Shown here one piece after another: positions 9,147-18,118 of a DNA stretch of 64,000 nucleotides (positions are counted from its first letter, which is position 1; each line of letters begins with the position of its first letter). The position numbers and the translations under genes are program-made. The DNA lies in NCBI GenBank assembly GCA_001899285.1, contig MKWA01000024.1, forward strand, positions 1-64,000, in the 5' to 3' direction. The DNA comes from Rhizobiales bacterium 64-17. GTDB lineage: Bacteria > Pseudomonadota > Alphaproteobacteria > Rhizobiales > Xanthobacteraceae. The notes beneath the pieces are model-generated. The model was given only the letters and a program-made list of their open reading frames with translations, ran no database searches and had not been told where the DNA came from.

Positions 9147-10469
9147 TCACGCTTCAACGCGCTTGATGGACAGCGCCTTGAGGTAAGCCATGGGATTGGC
9201 GGGATCGAACGCCTTGCCGTCGAACATCTTCTCGATGCCGCGCGATTTCGATGTGGGGATCTGATCGGCGGGAACGTTGAGCTGCTTGGCCGCCTCGCGC
9301 CACATGTCCTCGCGATTGACCTTGCCGATCAGCGCGTTCGCATCATAGGTCGGTTCGAACTTGCCCCAGCGCATGTCCTCGGTGATGAACCACAGATCGT
9401 GGCTCTGGAACGGATAAGACGCGAAGTCATTCCAGTAGCGCATGATGTGCGGGCTCATCTCCACGACCTTGCCCGGCAGGCCATAGTCAAACTTGCCCTT
9501 CATGCGATCGGTGACGTCATTCACCGGAACATTGATCCACTGACGCTTGGCGCAGATGGCCGCGACCTCTGCACGATTTTCCATCTTCTCACACCACTGC
9601 TGCGCTTCCATCACCGCCATCAGCAACGCCATCGCAGCTTTCGGATTTTTGTCGACATAGGCGGCGCGCATTCCGAACGATTTTTCTGGATGTTTGTCCC
9701 ACAACTCGCCGGTAGTGATCGCGGTGTAACCGATCTGCTGATGAATCAGTTGCAGGTTCCACGGCTCGCAAACGCAAAAACAATCCATGGTGCCGACTTT
9801 CATGTTGGCCACCATCTGCGCGGGCGGAACGACGATCGTTTCGATATCCTTGTCGGGATCGATGCCGCCGGCGGCGAGCCAATAGCGGATCCACAGATCG
9901 TGGGTGCCGCCCGGGAATGTCATTGCCGCCTTGATCGACTTGCCGGATGCCTTCTTCTTCTCAAGCGCCGCCTTGAACTGTGTCGTGTCGACGCCGACCT
10001 TGATGTCGCTATACTCTTTGCCGACGGAGATGCACTGGCCGTTCAGATTGAGCCGCGCCAGGATGTACATCGGCGTCGGCACGTTGTTCTGCGTCACTTT
10101 GCCGGCGGAGATGAGATACGGCATCGGCGTCAGGATGTGCGCGCCATCGATACCGTTGCCTTCGGAGCCGAGCACGAGGTTGTCGCGCGTCGCACCCCAC
10201 GATGCCTGCTTCTGCACCTCGACATCGGGCATTCCATATTTGGCGAAGATGCCCTTTTCCTTGGCGACGAACAGCGGCGCCGCGTCGGTCAGCGCAATGA
10301 AGCCGAGATTGGCCTTGGTGGTTTCAGGCCCCGCCGCCAGCGCCGTGTGAACGCCGAAGGGAAACTGCGCGCTGATGGCCCCGAACAGCGCCGTGGTGCT
10401 TGCGCTTGCCTTCAGGAATGCGCGGCGGTCGATCCCTTTACCCGGTTCGGCTTTGATCTTGTCGGTCAT
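9147..10469 (-). CDS. nrtA: Nitrate ABC transporter substrate-binding protein
   Basis: 440-residue periplasmic nitrate-binding protein of the NrtA/CmpA family. The N-terminus carries a twin-arginine signal (DRRAFLKASASTTALF) ending near AALAAG, so it is exported folded by Tat. The mature part shows family segments such as ALTDAAPLFVAKEKGIF and DCFCVCEPWNLQLIHQQ. It is the first gene of the transporter/reductase operon and is preceded by a structured leader with a sigma-54-like promoter (described separately), which fits nitrogen control. The start was moved 22 codons inside the open frame to MTDKIK, which places the twin-arginine motif at the usual position. Confidence 0.93.
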   Translation of the reverse strand: MTDKIKAEPGKGIDRRAFLKASASTTALFGAISAQFPFGVHTALAAGPETTKANLGFIALTDAAPLFVAKEKGIFAKYGMPDVEVQKQASWGATRDNLVLGSEGNGIDGAHILTPMPYLISAGKVTQNNVPTPMYILARLNLNGQCISVGKEYSDIKVGVDTTQFKAALEKKKASGKSIKAAMTFPGGTHDLWIRYWLAAGGIDPDKDIETIVVPPAQMVANMKVGTMDCFCVCEPWNLQLIHQQIGYTAITTGELWDKHPEKSFGMRAAYVDKNPKAAMALLMAVMEAQQWCEKMENRAEVAAICAKRQWINVPVNDVTDRMKGKFDYGLPGKVVEMSPHIMRYWNDFASYPFQSHDLWFITEDMRWGKFEPTYDANALIGKVNREDMWREAAKQLNVPADQIPTSKSRGIEKMFDGKAFDPANPMAYLKALSIKRVEA

Positions 10470-10535
10470 CGGTGTGCTCTTTTTCTGAACAATGAAATCC
10501 GGCCTCGCCGCGCGTCCACGTTGATGACTGCCCAC

Positions 10536-10640
10536 AAAAAAGCCGCCCCCAAGCCATCCCCGCGCATGCGCGCGGAGGGATTTGCTCGGGACAGCGGCGT
10601 TGCTGTCGGTCCTTGATGGACGTGGCGCTTTTTTTGCGCC
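10536..10640 (-). promoter_or_regulatory. nrtA leader: candidate NasT (ANTAR) antitermination site and terminator
   Basis: Read on the minus strand, the leader contains GACAGC-AACGCC-GCTGTC (10590-10607), a 6-bp stem with a six-base loop having A at position 1 and G at position 4, the signature of ANTAR-protein RNA targets. A small GTCC/GGAC hairpin lies just before it and a GGCGC-A7-GCGCC hairpin at 10624-10640. The 3' side of the hexaloop hairpin (GCCGCTGTCCC) can alternatively pair with GGGGGCGGC at 10542-10550, which is followed at once by TTTTTT (10536-10541), forming an intrinsic terminator around a strong CCGCGC/GCGCGG hairpin. This mutually exclusive geometry is the one known for NasR/NasT-type antitermination. 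The pairing is by eye. Confidence 0.75.
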
Positions 10641-10651
10641 GACCTCTTCAA

Positions 10652-10668
10652 TACAAGCTTCGTGCCAA
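10652..10668 (-). promoter_or_regulatory. Sigma-54 (RpoN) type promoter for nrtA operon
   Basis: On the minus strand the sequence TTGGCACGAAGCTTGTA matches the sigma-54 consensus TGGCAC-N5-TTGCA with one mismatch (TTGT for TTGC) and correct spacing. A start site about 12 bases further on would fall at about 10641, immediately before the hairpins of the leader. Nitrate assimilation operons are commonly under RpoN and NtrC. From 10669 to the nasS stop codon I see no further feature. Confidence 0.65.
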
Positions 10669-10800
10669 TTCCCGGCCGAAGAGAAAATCGATATTTTTCA
10701 AAGAGTTAGCATTTTCCCATCCATGCGGGACGTGGCGGCGCGCCAGCCGACATCACGCGCACTCTGGCGAAAAACTGTGCAATGCAGCAAAACAGGCCGA

Positions 10801-11967
10801 TCAACGCCGGATCCGCAACGACCCGAGATAAGCCTCGATATCGTCAGGGTCGAACGCCGCATCATCGAAGGCACCTACGGTATCGGGCAAAGCGAACGAA
10901 GAGCCCGCATGACCTGCCGCCGCATCATAAATGTCCGGCCGGCACACTGCGGCCGCGACCGCTGCATGAGCGCGGTCGAACGGCGCCTGCCCCCATCGCA
11001 CCATCTGCGCATACAACCATGCGGCTTGCGCCGGATCGGGTCGCGCCGCGCCTTCGCGACCGACCAGCAGATAATTCTTTCCCGTCCTGATGTCTCCGGC
11101 TTGATTCACTTTCAGTCGTCCCTCCAGCGTGCGCAGGATCACCTCCGGCGAGACGCCGATACGATCGGGCCGCGCCAGCAGCTCCGCCGCCTCGCGATGA
11201 TTCTCCGGCTGCTCGACGAAAGCGGCGGCGCGGATATGCGCCCGCACCAGCCGCAGCAAGGTTTCCGGATGTTCGTCTGCCCAGCTTTGGCGCACCGCCA
11301 GAAACTTTTCTGCGGCACGACTGAAGATGTCGGAAACGAAATGCAGGATCACGCCGATACCGAGATCGACGGCAACCGAATTCCACGGTGCGCCGACACA
11401 AAATCCATCGACATGTCCGTTCTCGAGACTCTCGACCATGTAGGGCGGCGGCAAGACAACCAGCCGTACATCCTCGTCGGGATCGACGCCACCCGCCGCC
11501 ATCCAGTAACGCAGATGGTAGTTGTGGGTCGAGAACGGAAACGTCATGCCGAGCGTCAGCGGCTCGTCGCCTTTGGCCTTGCGGGCCGCGACCACCTTTG
11601 CCAGGGCGCGCGCCGAGACCAGCGGATCGCGCAGATCACCATCGGCGACGATTGACAAAGCACGCTGTAACGCCGGCGATATGGTGATCGCGTTGCCGTT
11701 CACGCCGAGACCGAACGGCGCGATGATCGGCACCTTGACATGTCCGAGGCCGAGTGCCGACGCGATCGCCACCGGCGCGATCAGGTGCGCGGCGTCGAAC
11801 AGCCCGATATTCAGCTTGTCCCGAACATTCGACCACGACACCTCTCGGACAAGCTCGATCGCAAGCCCCTCGTCCGCGCAGAAGCCTTTGTCGACGGCAA
11901 TCAACAGAGCTGTGGCATCGGCGAGCGGAATGAACCCGATCCGTAGCGGTTGAAGGGTCGCAGTCAT
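10801..11967 (-). CDS. nasS: Nitrate/nitrite sensor NasS (NrtA-like, cytosolic)
   Basis: 388-residue protein homologous to the nitrate-binding protein NrtA (segments GFIPLADATALLIAVDKGF and VDGFCVGAPWNSVAVD) but without a signal peptide: the protein begins directly with the binding fold. The gene overlaps nasT by four bases (ATGA). This pairing and the missing export signal identify it as NasS, which in characterised alphaproteobacteria and Azotobacter holds NasT inactive until nitrate or nitrite binds. It is separated from nrtA by about 330 bases carrying the regulated leader. I cannot exclude that it is simply a second binding protein, but the context makes that unlikely. Confidence 0.85.
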   Translation of the reverse strand: MTATLQPLRIGFIPLADATALLIAVDKGFCADEGLAIELVREVSWSNVRDKLNIGLFDAAHLIAPVAIASALGLGHVKVPIIAPFGLGVNGNAITISPALQRALSIVADGDLRDPLVSARALAKVVAARKAKGDEPLTLGMTFPFSTHNYHLRYWMAAGGVDPDEDVRLVVLPPPYMVESLENGHVDGFCVGAPWNSVAVDLGIGVILHFVSDIFSRAAEKFLAVRQSWADEHPETLLRLVRAHIRAAAFVEQPENHREAAELLARPDRIGVSPEVILRTLEGRLKVNQAGDIRTGKNYLLVGREGAARPDPAQAAWLYAQMVRWGQAPFDRAHAAVAAAVCRPDIYDAAAGHAGSSFALPDTVGAFDDAAFDPDDIEAYLGSLRIRR

Positions 11968-12548
11968 TTCAAAATCTCCGCTGCCGTCACCACCGACTGA
12001 GCGATATCGGCGATTTTTTTCTTTTCATTCATCGCCGTCTGTCGCAGCAAGACGTATGCCTGATCCTCGCTGATCGATTTGGCCTTCATCAGGATGCCTT
12101 TGGCGCGATCAATGATCTTGCGATCCTCAAGCGCGGTTTTCGCGTTCTCGAGATCGTCCTGCAATTTTGTGAAGGCGTTGAATCGCGAAATACAAAGATC
12201 GAGGATGTATTTCATCCTCTCCTTCTTGAGACCGTCGACGATATAAGCCGAAATGCCGGCATCGACCGACGCCTGAATCGAGGCGGCATCGCTCTGGTCG
12301 ACGAACATCGCGATCGGGCGCTTGACGATGCGGCTGACCTGAAACATCTGCTCCAGCACGTCACGGCTCGGGTTGGCGAGATCGATCAGGATGACGTCGG
12401 GGTCGATTTCATAGACGCGCTTGAGCAAGTGCCTGGTTTGCTCGATCCAGATCACGTCGAGAAAGCCGGCTTCCCGCAGCCCTTCATCCAGGATGGCCGC
12501 CCGGATCGGATTTTCATCGACGATCGCGATCTTGAGACGTTGCGCCAT
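11964..12548 (-). CDS. nasT: ANTAR-domain antiterminator NasT
   Basis: 194-residue regulator with an N-terminal receiver-like domain (KIAIVDENPIRAAILDEG, DVILIDLANPSRD) and a C-terminal ANTAR RNA-binding domain starting near residue 130 (ALEDRKIIDRAKGILMKAK and the conserved AYVLLRQTAM helix). Together with NasS it forms a two-component-like system that binds hairpins in the nrtA leader and prevents termination when nitrate or nitrite is present. The open frame extends 59 codons upstream; I chose the internal ATG that gives the usual NasT length. Other in-frame ATGs exist at 12575 and 12596. No clear ribosome binding site decides between them. Confidence 0.88.
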   Translation of the reverse strand: MAQRLKIAIVDENPIRAAILDEGLREAGFLDVIWIEQTRHLLKRVYEIDPDVILIDLANPSRDVLEQMFQVSRIVKRPIAMFVDQSDAASIQASVDAGISAYIVDGLKKERMKYILDLCISRFNAFTKLQDDLENAKTALEDRKIIDRAKGILMKAKSISEDQAYVLLRQTAMNEKKKIADIAQSVVTAAEILK

Positions 12549-12910
12549 GGCCGCTACTGATTGACCGGTCGCCATGATCGGCGCCGCTTTGGCCATATGA
12601 CCTGCAAATTCCAAGCCAATACCGGGCGCGACAGCGGAAATGCAGAAATAATCCGGTTTTTGAATGCTGAGGTGAGCGTTCCCACCCGGTTCGATGTTCC
12701 GAAAGACGCAGGCCGTCCACGGCACCTTTCACCTGTGGCGACAGCGCCAGTCAGACTGCCGGGTTGCTCCGTCGTGAAGTTGTGTCCTATTGCCGACCAG
12801 CCGCTCGCGGCGGGCGACCTCAATCACAAGATTTGCAAAACCCGGACGCTAGAAGCGAGAGTTCGATGTTACTCTGCCAAATCTAACCATGACGGCGGGA
12901 GCAGCGCGCG
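12549..12910. other. Intergenic region upstream of nasT
   Basis: 362 bases between the nasT start and the nth stop codon. I see no convincing gene, no sigma-54 consensus and no strong hairpin with a T-run. It must contain the nasT-nasS promoter, and it ends directly at the nth stop. Open frames here are short and arginine-rich, and look like non-coding extensions. Confidence 0.5.
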
Positions 12911-13708
12911 TCACGCCGCAACCGTCTTCGCCGGCCACTTGCACAGATCGGCGATGATGCAGCGCTCGCACAGCGGCTTGCGCGCGAGGCAGGTATAGCG
13001 CCCGTGTAAAATCAGCCAGTGATGCGCATGCTGCATGTACTTCGCCGGAATACGCGCCACCAGCTCGTCCTCGACCTCGCGCGGATTTTTGCCCGGTGCC
13101 ATGCCGGTGCGGTTACCAATGCGAAAGATGTGGGTATCGACCGCCATGGTCGGTTCGCCGAACGCGATGTTCAGCACCACATTGGCGGTCTTGCGGCCGA
13201 CGCCAGGCAATGCCTCCAGTTCCTCGCGCGAGCGCGGCACTTTGCCGTGATGCTGCTCGACCAGCATGGTCGCCAGCGCCGCGACGTTCTTCGCCTTGGT
13301 GCGATAGAGCCCGATGGTCTTGATCAGCTCGCGGATGCGGTCTTCGCCGAGCTTCGCCATCTTCTCAGGCGTGTCGGCGGCAGCGAACAATCCGGGCGTC
13401 GCCTTGTTGACGCCAGCGTCGGTCGCCTGCGCCGACAGCACCACCGCGACCAGCAGCGTGAACGCATTGGTATGATGCAGTTCTCCCTTGGGGTGCGGTT
13501 CGCGCGCGGCGAAGCGGCGGAACGCCTCGTCAATCTCCGCATCGGTCCAGCGCGGGATATCGCCGTGCATCGCCTTGGCATCGGCTTTGGCCTGCTGCGC
13601 CGGCGGCTTCAGTGTGGCCGCTTTGCCGGCTCTGGCTTTGGCGAGCCGCATCTTCGTTGTGGCGGCTTTGGCCGCGCGTTTCTTTTTACCGGTCGCTGGT
13701 TTTGCCAT
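12911..13708 (-). CDS. nth: Endonuclease III
   Basis: 265-residue DNA glycosylase/AP lyase that removes oxidised pyrimidines. The helix-hairpin-helix (LEALPGVGRKTANVVL) carries the catalytic lysine, the catalytic aspartate is in AVDTHIFRIGNR, and the C-terminal [4Fe-4S] loop has the C-x6-C-x2-C-x5-C pattern (CLARKPLCERC...C). The first 55 residues are a lysine/alanine-rich tail absent from E. coli Nth (about 211 residues), possibly a DNA-binding extension. The start MAKPATGKK is chosen over an ATG 13 codons upstream because the latter would overlap the promoter space of the divergent DUF2244 gene, only 22 bases away. Confidence 0.95.
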   Translation of the reverse strand: MAKPATGKKKRAAKAATTKMRLAKARAGKAATLKPPAQQAKADAKAMHGDIPRWTDAEIDEAFRRFAAREPHPKGELHHTNAFTLLVAVVLSAQATDAGVNKATPGLFAAADTPEKMAKLGEDRIRELIKTIGLYRTKAKNVAALATMLVEQHHGKVPRSREELEALPGVGRKTANVVLNIAFGEPTMAVDTHIFRIGNRTGMAPGKNPREVEDELVARIPAKYMQHAHHWLILHGRYTCLARKPLCERCIIADLCKWPAKTVAA

Positions 13709-13730
13709 GGTTCCGATATAGATTACCGGG

Positions 13731-14249
13731 ATGAGTGCCGACAACACGATGGCTCAGGACGGCGATGCACCGATTTTTGCGGCGCTGCTGACGCCGCATC
13801 GGTCGCTGGGCCGGGCCGGGTTCCTGATCGTGATGCTGCTGTTCGGCGGCGTCAGCTTCGTCGCCGGCATGGCGTTCCTGCTGATGGGCGCCTGGCCGGT
13901 GTTCGGATTCTTCGGCCTCGACGTGCTGCTGCTCTATCTCGCCTTCCGGATCAATTATCGCGCCGCGGCGGCCTATGAGGAAGTCACCGTCACCGCCACC
14001 GAATTGAAAGTCCGCAAGGTCACCCATCACGGCCGCGTGCGCGAATGGACGCTCAACCCGCTGTGGGTCCGGCTGGAAACCGTGACCCACGCCGACTACG
14101 GCATGGAGAAGCTGCTGCTGGTCACCCGTGGGCGCGCGCTGCCGATCGCCACCCTGCTCGGCCCGGACGAAAAAGCCAGCTTCGCCAAGGCTCTGGGCGC
14201 CGCGCTCGGCGAGGCGAAACGCGGCCCGACCAGGACCGTGCTGCCATGA
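13731..14249 (+). CDS. DUF2244 membrane protein
   Basis: 172-residue protein with two closely spaced hydrophobic segments (about 27-48 and 50-68, LIVMLLFGGVSFVAGMAFLL and VFGFFGLDVLLLYLAF), then a cytoplasmic domain (VTVTATELKVRKVTHHG). This layout matches the DUF2244 integral membrane family found in alphaproteobacteria next to nth. No function is established. It is transcribed divergently from nth, and the ada-like gene follows 65 bases downstream on the same strand. Confidence 0.8.
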   Translation: MSADNTMAQDGDAPIFAALLTPHRSLGRAGFLIVMLLFGGVSFVAGMAFLLMGAWPVFGFFGLDVLLLYLAFRINYRAAAAYEEVTVTATELKVRKVTHHGRVREWTLNPLWVRLETVTHADYGMEKLLLVTRGRALPIATLLGPDEKASFAKALGAALGEAKRGPTRTVLP

Positions 14250-14314
14250 CCGGTCCGGGAAGCCGGTTCAGAAATCGGGTGGCGACGCCCGCCCGCCGGC
14301 CCTAAATCGGGATC

Positions 14315-15220
14315 ATGCTGAACACCATGACCCAGAACCCATCGTTCGCTTCCGCCCTCGCAGCGCAGCAGCCGGTCAAGACCGCCGAGACCGACTACGA
14401 CATCGTGCGCCGCGCCATTGCCTTCATCTCCGAACGCTGGCGGGCGCAGCCGGAGATCGACGCCATCGCCGCAGCGGCCGGCGTCACGCCGACCGAACTT
14501 CATCATCTTTTTCGCCGCTGGGCCGGGCTGACGCCCAAGGATTTTCTGCAAGCGATCACGCTCGATCACGCACGCCTGCTGCTGCGGGATTCCGCCAGCG
14601 TGCTCGATGCCGCCTATGAGGTAGGCCTGTCGGGGCCGGGCCGGCTGCACGATCTGTTCGTCGCGCATGAAGCGATGTCGCCCGGCGAATGGAAAGCCGG
14701 CGGCGAAGGTCTGACGCTGAGTTATGGCTTCCATCCCTCGCCGTTCGGCATCGCGCTGGTGATCGCCACGCCGCGCGGGCTGGCGGGACTTGCGTTCGCC
14801 GATCCGGGCGAGGAGCGCGCCGCGCTCGCCGACATGACCCGGCGCTGGCCGAAGGCGACCTATGTCGAGGATCGCGCCATGACGGCACCGATCGCGCAGC
14901 GCATTTTCGATCAGGCCCAGTGGTGCGCCGAGCAGCCGCTGCGCGTCGTGCTGATCGGCACCGACTTCGAGCTGCGCGTGTGGGAAACGCTGCTGACGAT
15001 CCCGATGGGCCGCGCGACGACCTATTCGGACATCGCGGCGAAGATCAAATCGCCGAAAGCCTCGCGCGCGGTCGGCGCCGCCGTCGGCAAGAATCCGATC
15101 AGCTTCGTGGTGCCGTGCCATCGCGTGCTCGGCAAGAGCGGCGCAATCACCGGCTATCACTGGGGCCTGACGCGCAAGCGCGCCATGCTCGGCTGGGAAG
15201 CGGGCAAGATCGCAAGTTAG
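14315..15220 (+). CDS. AraC-HTH/O6-methylguanine-DNA methyltransferase fusion (Ada-like)
   Basis: 301-residue protein combining an AraC-type helix-turn-helix region (about residues 25-110, IDAIAAAAGVTPTELHHLF and LDAAYEVGLSGPGRLHDLF) with a C-terminal O6-alkylguanine methyltransferase domain holding the acceptor cysteine in the PCHR motif (SFVVPCHRVLGKSGAITGYH). The zinc-binding, methylphosphotriester-sensing N-terminal domain of E. coli Ada is missing, so it may repair DNA and regulate transcription without the classical sensor cysteine. It ends with a four-base convergent overlap with the CoA-transferase gene. The start MLNTMTQ could instead be the second ATG four codons later. Confidence 0.88.
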   Translation: MLNTMTQNPSFASALAAQQPVKTAETDYDIVRRAIAFISERWRAQPEIDAIAAAAGVTPTELHHLFRRWAGLTPKDFLQAITLDHARLLLRDSASVLDAAYEVGLSGPGRLHDLFVAHEAMSPGEWKAGGEGLTLSYGFHPSPFGIALVIATPRGLAGLAFADPGEERAALADMTRRWPKATYVEDRAMTAPIAQRIFDQAQWCAEQPLRVVLIGTDFELRVWETLLTIPMGRATTYSDIAAKIKSPKASRAVGAAVGKNPISFVVPCHRVLGKSGAITGYHWGLTRKRAMLGWEAGKIAS

Positions 15221-16608
15221 TTTGCAGGCCAGACCGGTGCGTCGGTGCCGAGCGGCACCGACGGCCGATCCCACCGTGGCGGTGTCAGCGGCAACTCCGC
15301 CGGGTGCCGGACCACCGACAGATTGCCGAAACCGGACGGCATCTCCACCAGCATGTCGCTCACGTCCTCGCGCGACGGATCGGGACAGGCAAGACCGTCG
15401 ATCCGGCCGAGACCGCGCAGCCAGTGCCCGGTCTGCACCAGCGACAATCGCACCTGCCAGCTTCCGCCCTCGCGCGCACGGCGCAGCAACGCCGCCATGG
15501 TGGCAAACGCCATCAGATAGCCGGTTGCATGATCGAGGATCTGCGCGGGCAACGGCTTCGGCGCATCGCTGCCGGCAGCTTTCGCCTCCGCATCATTGAA
15601 ACCCGTCGCGGTCTGTACCAGTGAATCGAAGCCGCGACGCGACGCCCATGGCCCTGCATGGCTGTAGGCCGACAGCGACACCGACACGATGCCGGGTCGC
15701 AGGCGCGCGAGATCGTCGGCGCCATAGCCGAGCGTGGCGAGGCCGCCGGGGCGATAGCCCTGCACCACCACGTCCACATCGCGCAGCAGTGTCTCGAAGA
15801 TCGCACGATCGTCCGCCTGTGTGAGGTCGAGCGATACCGACAGCTTGCCGCGGCCGGTGTCGATGACCAGCGGCGCGATCGACGGCAGGTTCGGCGACGT
15901 TACCAGCATCACGTCGGCGCCGTGCGCCGCGAGCGTCAGCCCGCACACCGGCCCGGCGATGATCCGCGTGAGATCGAGCACGCGAAGGCCGGCGAGCGGA
16001 CGCTCTCCCGCCGGCCACCGCGCGGGCGGCGCGTCGCCGATCCGCGTGATATCGAACAGCGGCAGCGCCGCGATGACCTCACCCTGCGGATGTGCGTCCC
16101 ATTCGGCAAAGCTGCGCATTGCCGCCACCACAAGACCGGCCTCGGCGCAAGCGGACTCGAAATCGAACGCAGTCCAGCGTTGCAAAGCGTCAGCGACCGC
16201 TGCCTTGTCATAGGCGCAGCCGAGGATGTTCAACACGCCGTCACGGTGATGCGGGAAATTGGTATGCAGCCGCACCCAGCGCCCATCGCCGCAACGATAA
16301 GCGCCGGCGATTGTGTCCCACAATTCCGGCGCCGGGCCGCCATCGACGGTCAGATAGCGTTCGCTGCGCGCGGCAATCGCAGCGGCGCGCATATCGACCG
16401 TGACCTGTTGCGTTTCACCGCTGCGCGCCCGCCAGCATTCCGCCGCCGCGAGCGCCGATGCCGCGACGCTTGCCTGCATCGCCGTTCCGACGGCGAAGGA
16501 CGATGGCAGCACTGGCTCCGCGCCGGTCAGTGTCAGATGATCGAGCGCAGCCGGATCGAGGCGCGCCGCGCGCCACAGCTTTTCGACCGTGGCGCGGGCG
16601 TCGATCAC
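15217..16608 (-). CDS. CaiB/BaiF family CoA-transferase
   Basis: 463-residue protein of the type III (CaiB/BaiF) acyl-CoA transferase family, recognisable by [25 protein letters not shown] near residue 210 and by [22 protein letters not shown]. Family members move CoA between carboxylic acids through an aspartyl-CoA intermediate. The usual nucleophilic aspartate region is not obvious by eye, and the substrate cannot be predicted. It overlaps gpmA by four bases (ATGA) as the downstream gene, so it may be co-transcribed with dapB-gpmA, although no functional link is apparent. Confidence 0.8.
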   Translation of the reverse strand: MIDARATVEKLWRAARLDPAALDHLTLTGAEPVLPSSFAVGTAMQASVAASALAAAECWRARSGETQQVTVDMRAAAIAARSERYLTVDGGPAPELWDTIAGAYRCGDGRWVRLHTNFPHHRDGVLNILGCAYDKAAVADALQRWTAFDFESACAEAGLVVAAMRSFAEWDAHPQGEVIAALPLFDITRIGDAPPARWPAGERPLAGLRVLDLTRIIAGPVCGLTLAAHGADVMLVTSPNLPSIAPLVIDTGRGKLSVSLDLTQADDRAIFETLLRDVDVVVQGYRPGGLATLGYGADDLARLRPGIVSVSLSAYSHAGPWASRRGFDSLVQTATGFNDAEAKAAGSDAPKPLPAQILDHATGYLMAFATMAALLRRAREGGSWQVRLSLVQTGHWLRGLGRIDGLACPDPSREDVSDMLVEMPSGFGNLSVVRHPAELPLTPPRWDRPSVPLGTDAPVWPAN

Positions 16609-17228
16609 GCCGCCAGTTCTTTGAGGTCCGCCACGGTGGCGTCGGCGTTGAGCCGATAGACCAGCGGCACGCCGGTCGCCAGTTCGCGCTTGAGGATCTG
16701 CTCCGGCGACAGCCGGTCGAGCACCATCACCAATGCGCGCAGGGAATTGCCATGAGCGGCGACGATCACCCGTTCACCGCGCAGCACGCGCGGCAGGATG
16801 TTCTGGACGTAATAGGGCAGCGTACGCGCCAGCGTATCGCGCAGGCTCTCGCCACCGGGCGGCGCGATGTCATAGGAGCGGCGCCAGATATGCACCTGCT
16901 CCTCGCCCCACTTCTTGCGCGCATCGTCCTTGTTCAACCCCGACAGATCGCCGTAGTCGCGCTCGTTGAGCGCAGAATCACGGGTGATCGGCAATTTGCT
17001 CTGGCCGAGTTCAGCGAGGATGAGATCGAGCGTGCGCTGCGCCCGCGACAGCGACGAGGTGAAGCCGACGTCGAACTGCAAGCTGAGCGCCTTGAGCCGT
17101 TGGCCGGCAGCTTTCGCTTCGGCGACACCCTTCTCGGTCAGGCCGGGGTCTTTCCAGCCAGTAAACAGGTTCTGCAGATTCCATTCGCTCTGGCCGTGAC
17201 GCACCAGAACCAGCAACCGATCGCTCAT
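16605..17228 (-). CDS. gpmA: 2,3-bisphosphoglycerate-dependent phosphoglycerate mutase
   Basis: 207-residue glycolytic enzyme interconverting 3- and 2-phosphoglycerate. The catalytic histidine is in [10 protein letters not shown] at residues 7-16, the acid motif in [12 protein letters not shown], and the second histidine in [11 protein letters not shown]. At 207 residues it is shorter than E. coli GpmA (250), as is usual in Rhizobiales. The start MSDRLL is chosen from 27 codons of upstream open frame because it places the RHG motif correctly. It lies two bases downstream of dapB and overlaps the CoA-transferase gene. Confidence 0.93.
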   Translation of the reverse strand: MSDRLLVLVRHGQSEWNLQNLFTGWKDPGLTEKGVAEAKAAGQRLKALSLQFDVGFTSSLSRAQRTLDLILAELGQSKLPITRDSALNERDYGDLSGLNKDDARKKWGEEQVHIWRRSYDIAPPGGESLRDTLARTLPYYVQNILPRVLRGERVIVAAHGNSLRALVMVLDRLSPEQILKRELATGVPLVYRLNADATVADLKELAA

Positions 17229-17230
17229 CG

Positions 17231-18058
17231 TCAGAAATCCTTCAGGTCGAGAACATCCAGCATGGAATAGACGCCGGGCTTCTGCCCCTGCTTCCGTCCA
17301 TGCGCCCACAGCGCGGCCTTCAACGCGCCGCGCGCGAAAATCATCCGGTCGTCGGCCTTGTGCGCCAGCTCGATGCGCTCGGTCGGGCCGGCGAAGATCA
17401 CATTGTGCTCGCCGACCACCGTGCCGCCGCGCAGCGAGGCGAAGCCGATGGCGCCGCGTTCGCGCGCGCCGGTATGACCATCGCGGCCGCGTTCGGAATG
17501 TTGCGCGAGCGTGATGCCGCGGCCTTCCGCCGCCGCCTCGCCAAGCAACAGCGCGGTGCCGGACGGCGCATCGACTTTCTTGTTGTGGTGCATCTCGACC
17601 ACTTCGATGTCGAAGTCCTCGTCGAGCGTGCGCGCCACGCGCTTGACCACCGCCGCGAGGAGATTGACGCCGAGGCTCATATTGCCGGACTTGACGATCA
17701 CCGCTTGTTTCCCAGCCTCGACGATGCGCGCCTCGTCATCGCTGGACAGACCCGTGGTGCCGATGATGTGGACGAGGCCGCGCTGCGCGGCAAGCGCGGC
17801 ATAGGCCACCGTCGCCGCCGGCGCGGTGAAATCGACAAGTCCATCGGCCTTGTCCATCAGCGCAGCCGCATCACCGGTCAGCTTGATCCCGTTGGCCGGC
17901 AGACCGGCGAGCGTGCCGGAATCCTGACCGAGCAGCGGCGAGCGCGCATCGTCAAGCGCACCGGCCAGCGCCAGCTTGTCATTCTCCGAGATCGCCTTAA
18001 CCAAAGCGCGGCCCATCCGTCCGCCGGCGCCGGTCACGATCAACCGCATCTGTGCCAT
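17231..18058 (-). CDS. dapB: 4-hydroxy-tetrahydrodipicolinate reductase
   Basis: 275-residue enzyme of the diaminopimelate/lysine pathway. The Rossmann motif [16 protein letters not shown] binds NAD(P)H, and the catalytic region is [19 protein letters not shown]. The length is typical. It is the first of three tightly packed minus-strand genes (dapB, gpmA, CoA-transferase). The dapB-gpmA adjacency is common in Rhizobiales. Confidence 0.96.
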   Translation of the reverse strand: MAQMRLIVTGAGGRMGRALVKAISENDKLALAGALDDARSPLLGQDSGTLAGLPANGIKLTGDAAALMDKADGLVDFTAPAATVAYAALAAQRGLVHIIGTTGLSSDDEARIVEAGKQAVIVKSGNMSLGVNLLAAVVKRVARTLDEDFDIEVVEMHHNKKVDAPSGTALLLGEAAAEGRGITLAQHSERGRDGHTGARERGAIGFASLRGGTVVGEHNVIFAGPTERIELAHKADDRMIFARGALKAALWAHGRKQGQKPGVYSMLDVLDLKDF

Positions 18059-18118
18059 CGCACTTCTCGCTTTTCTTTACCGTGCCTATAGCCGGACCAG
18101 CGGACCGCGCAAAGCGGT

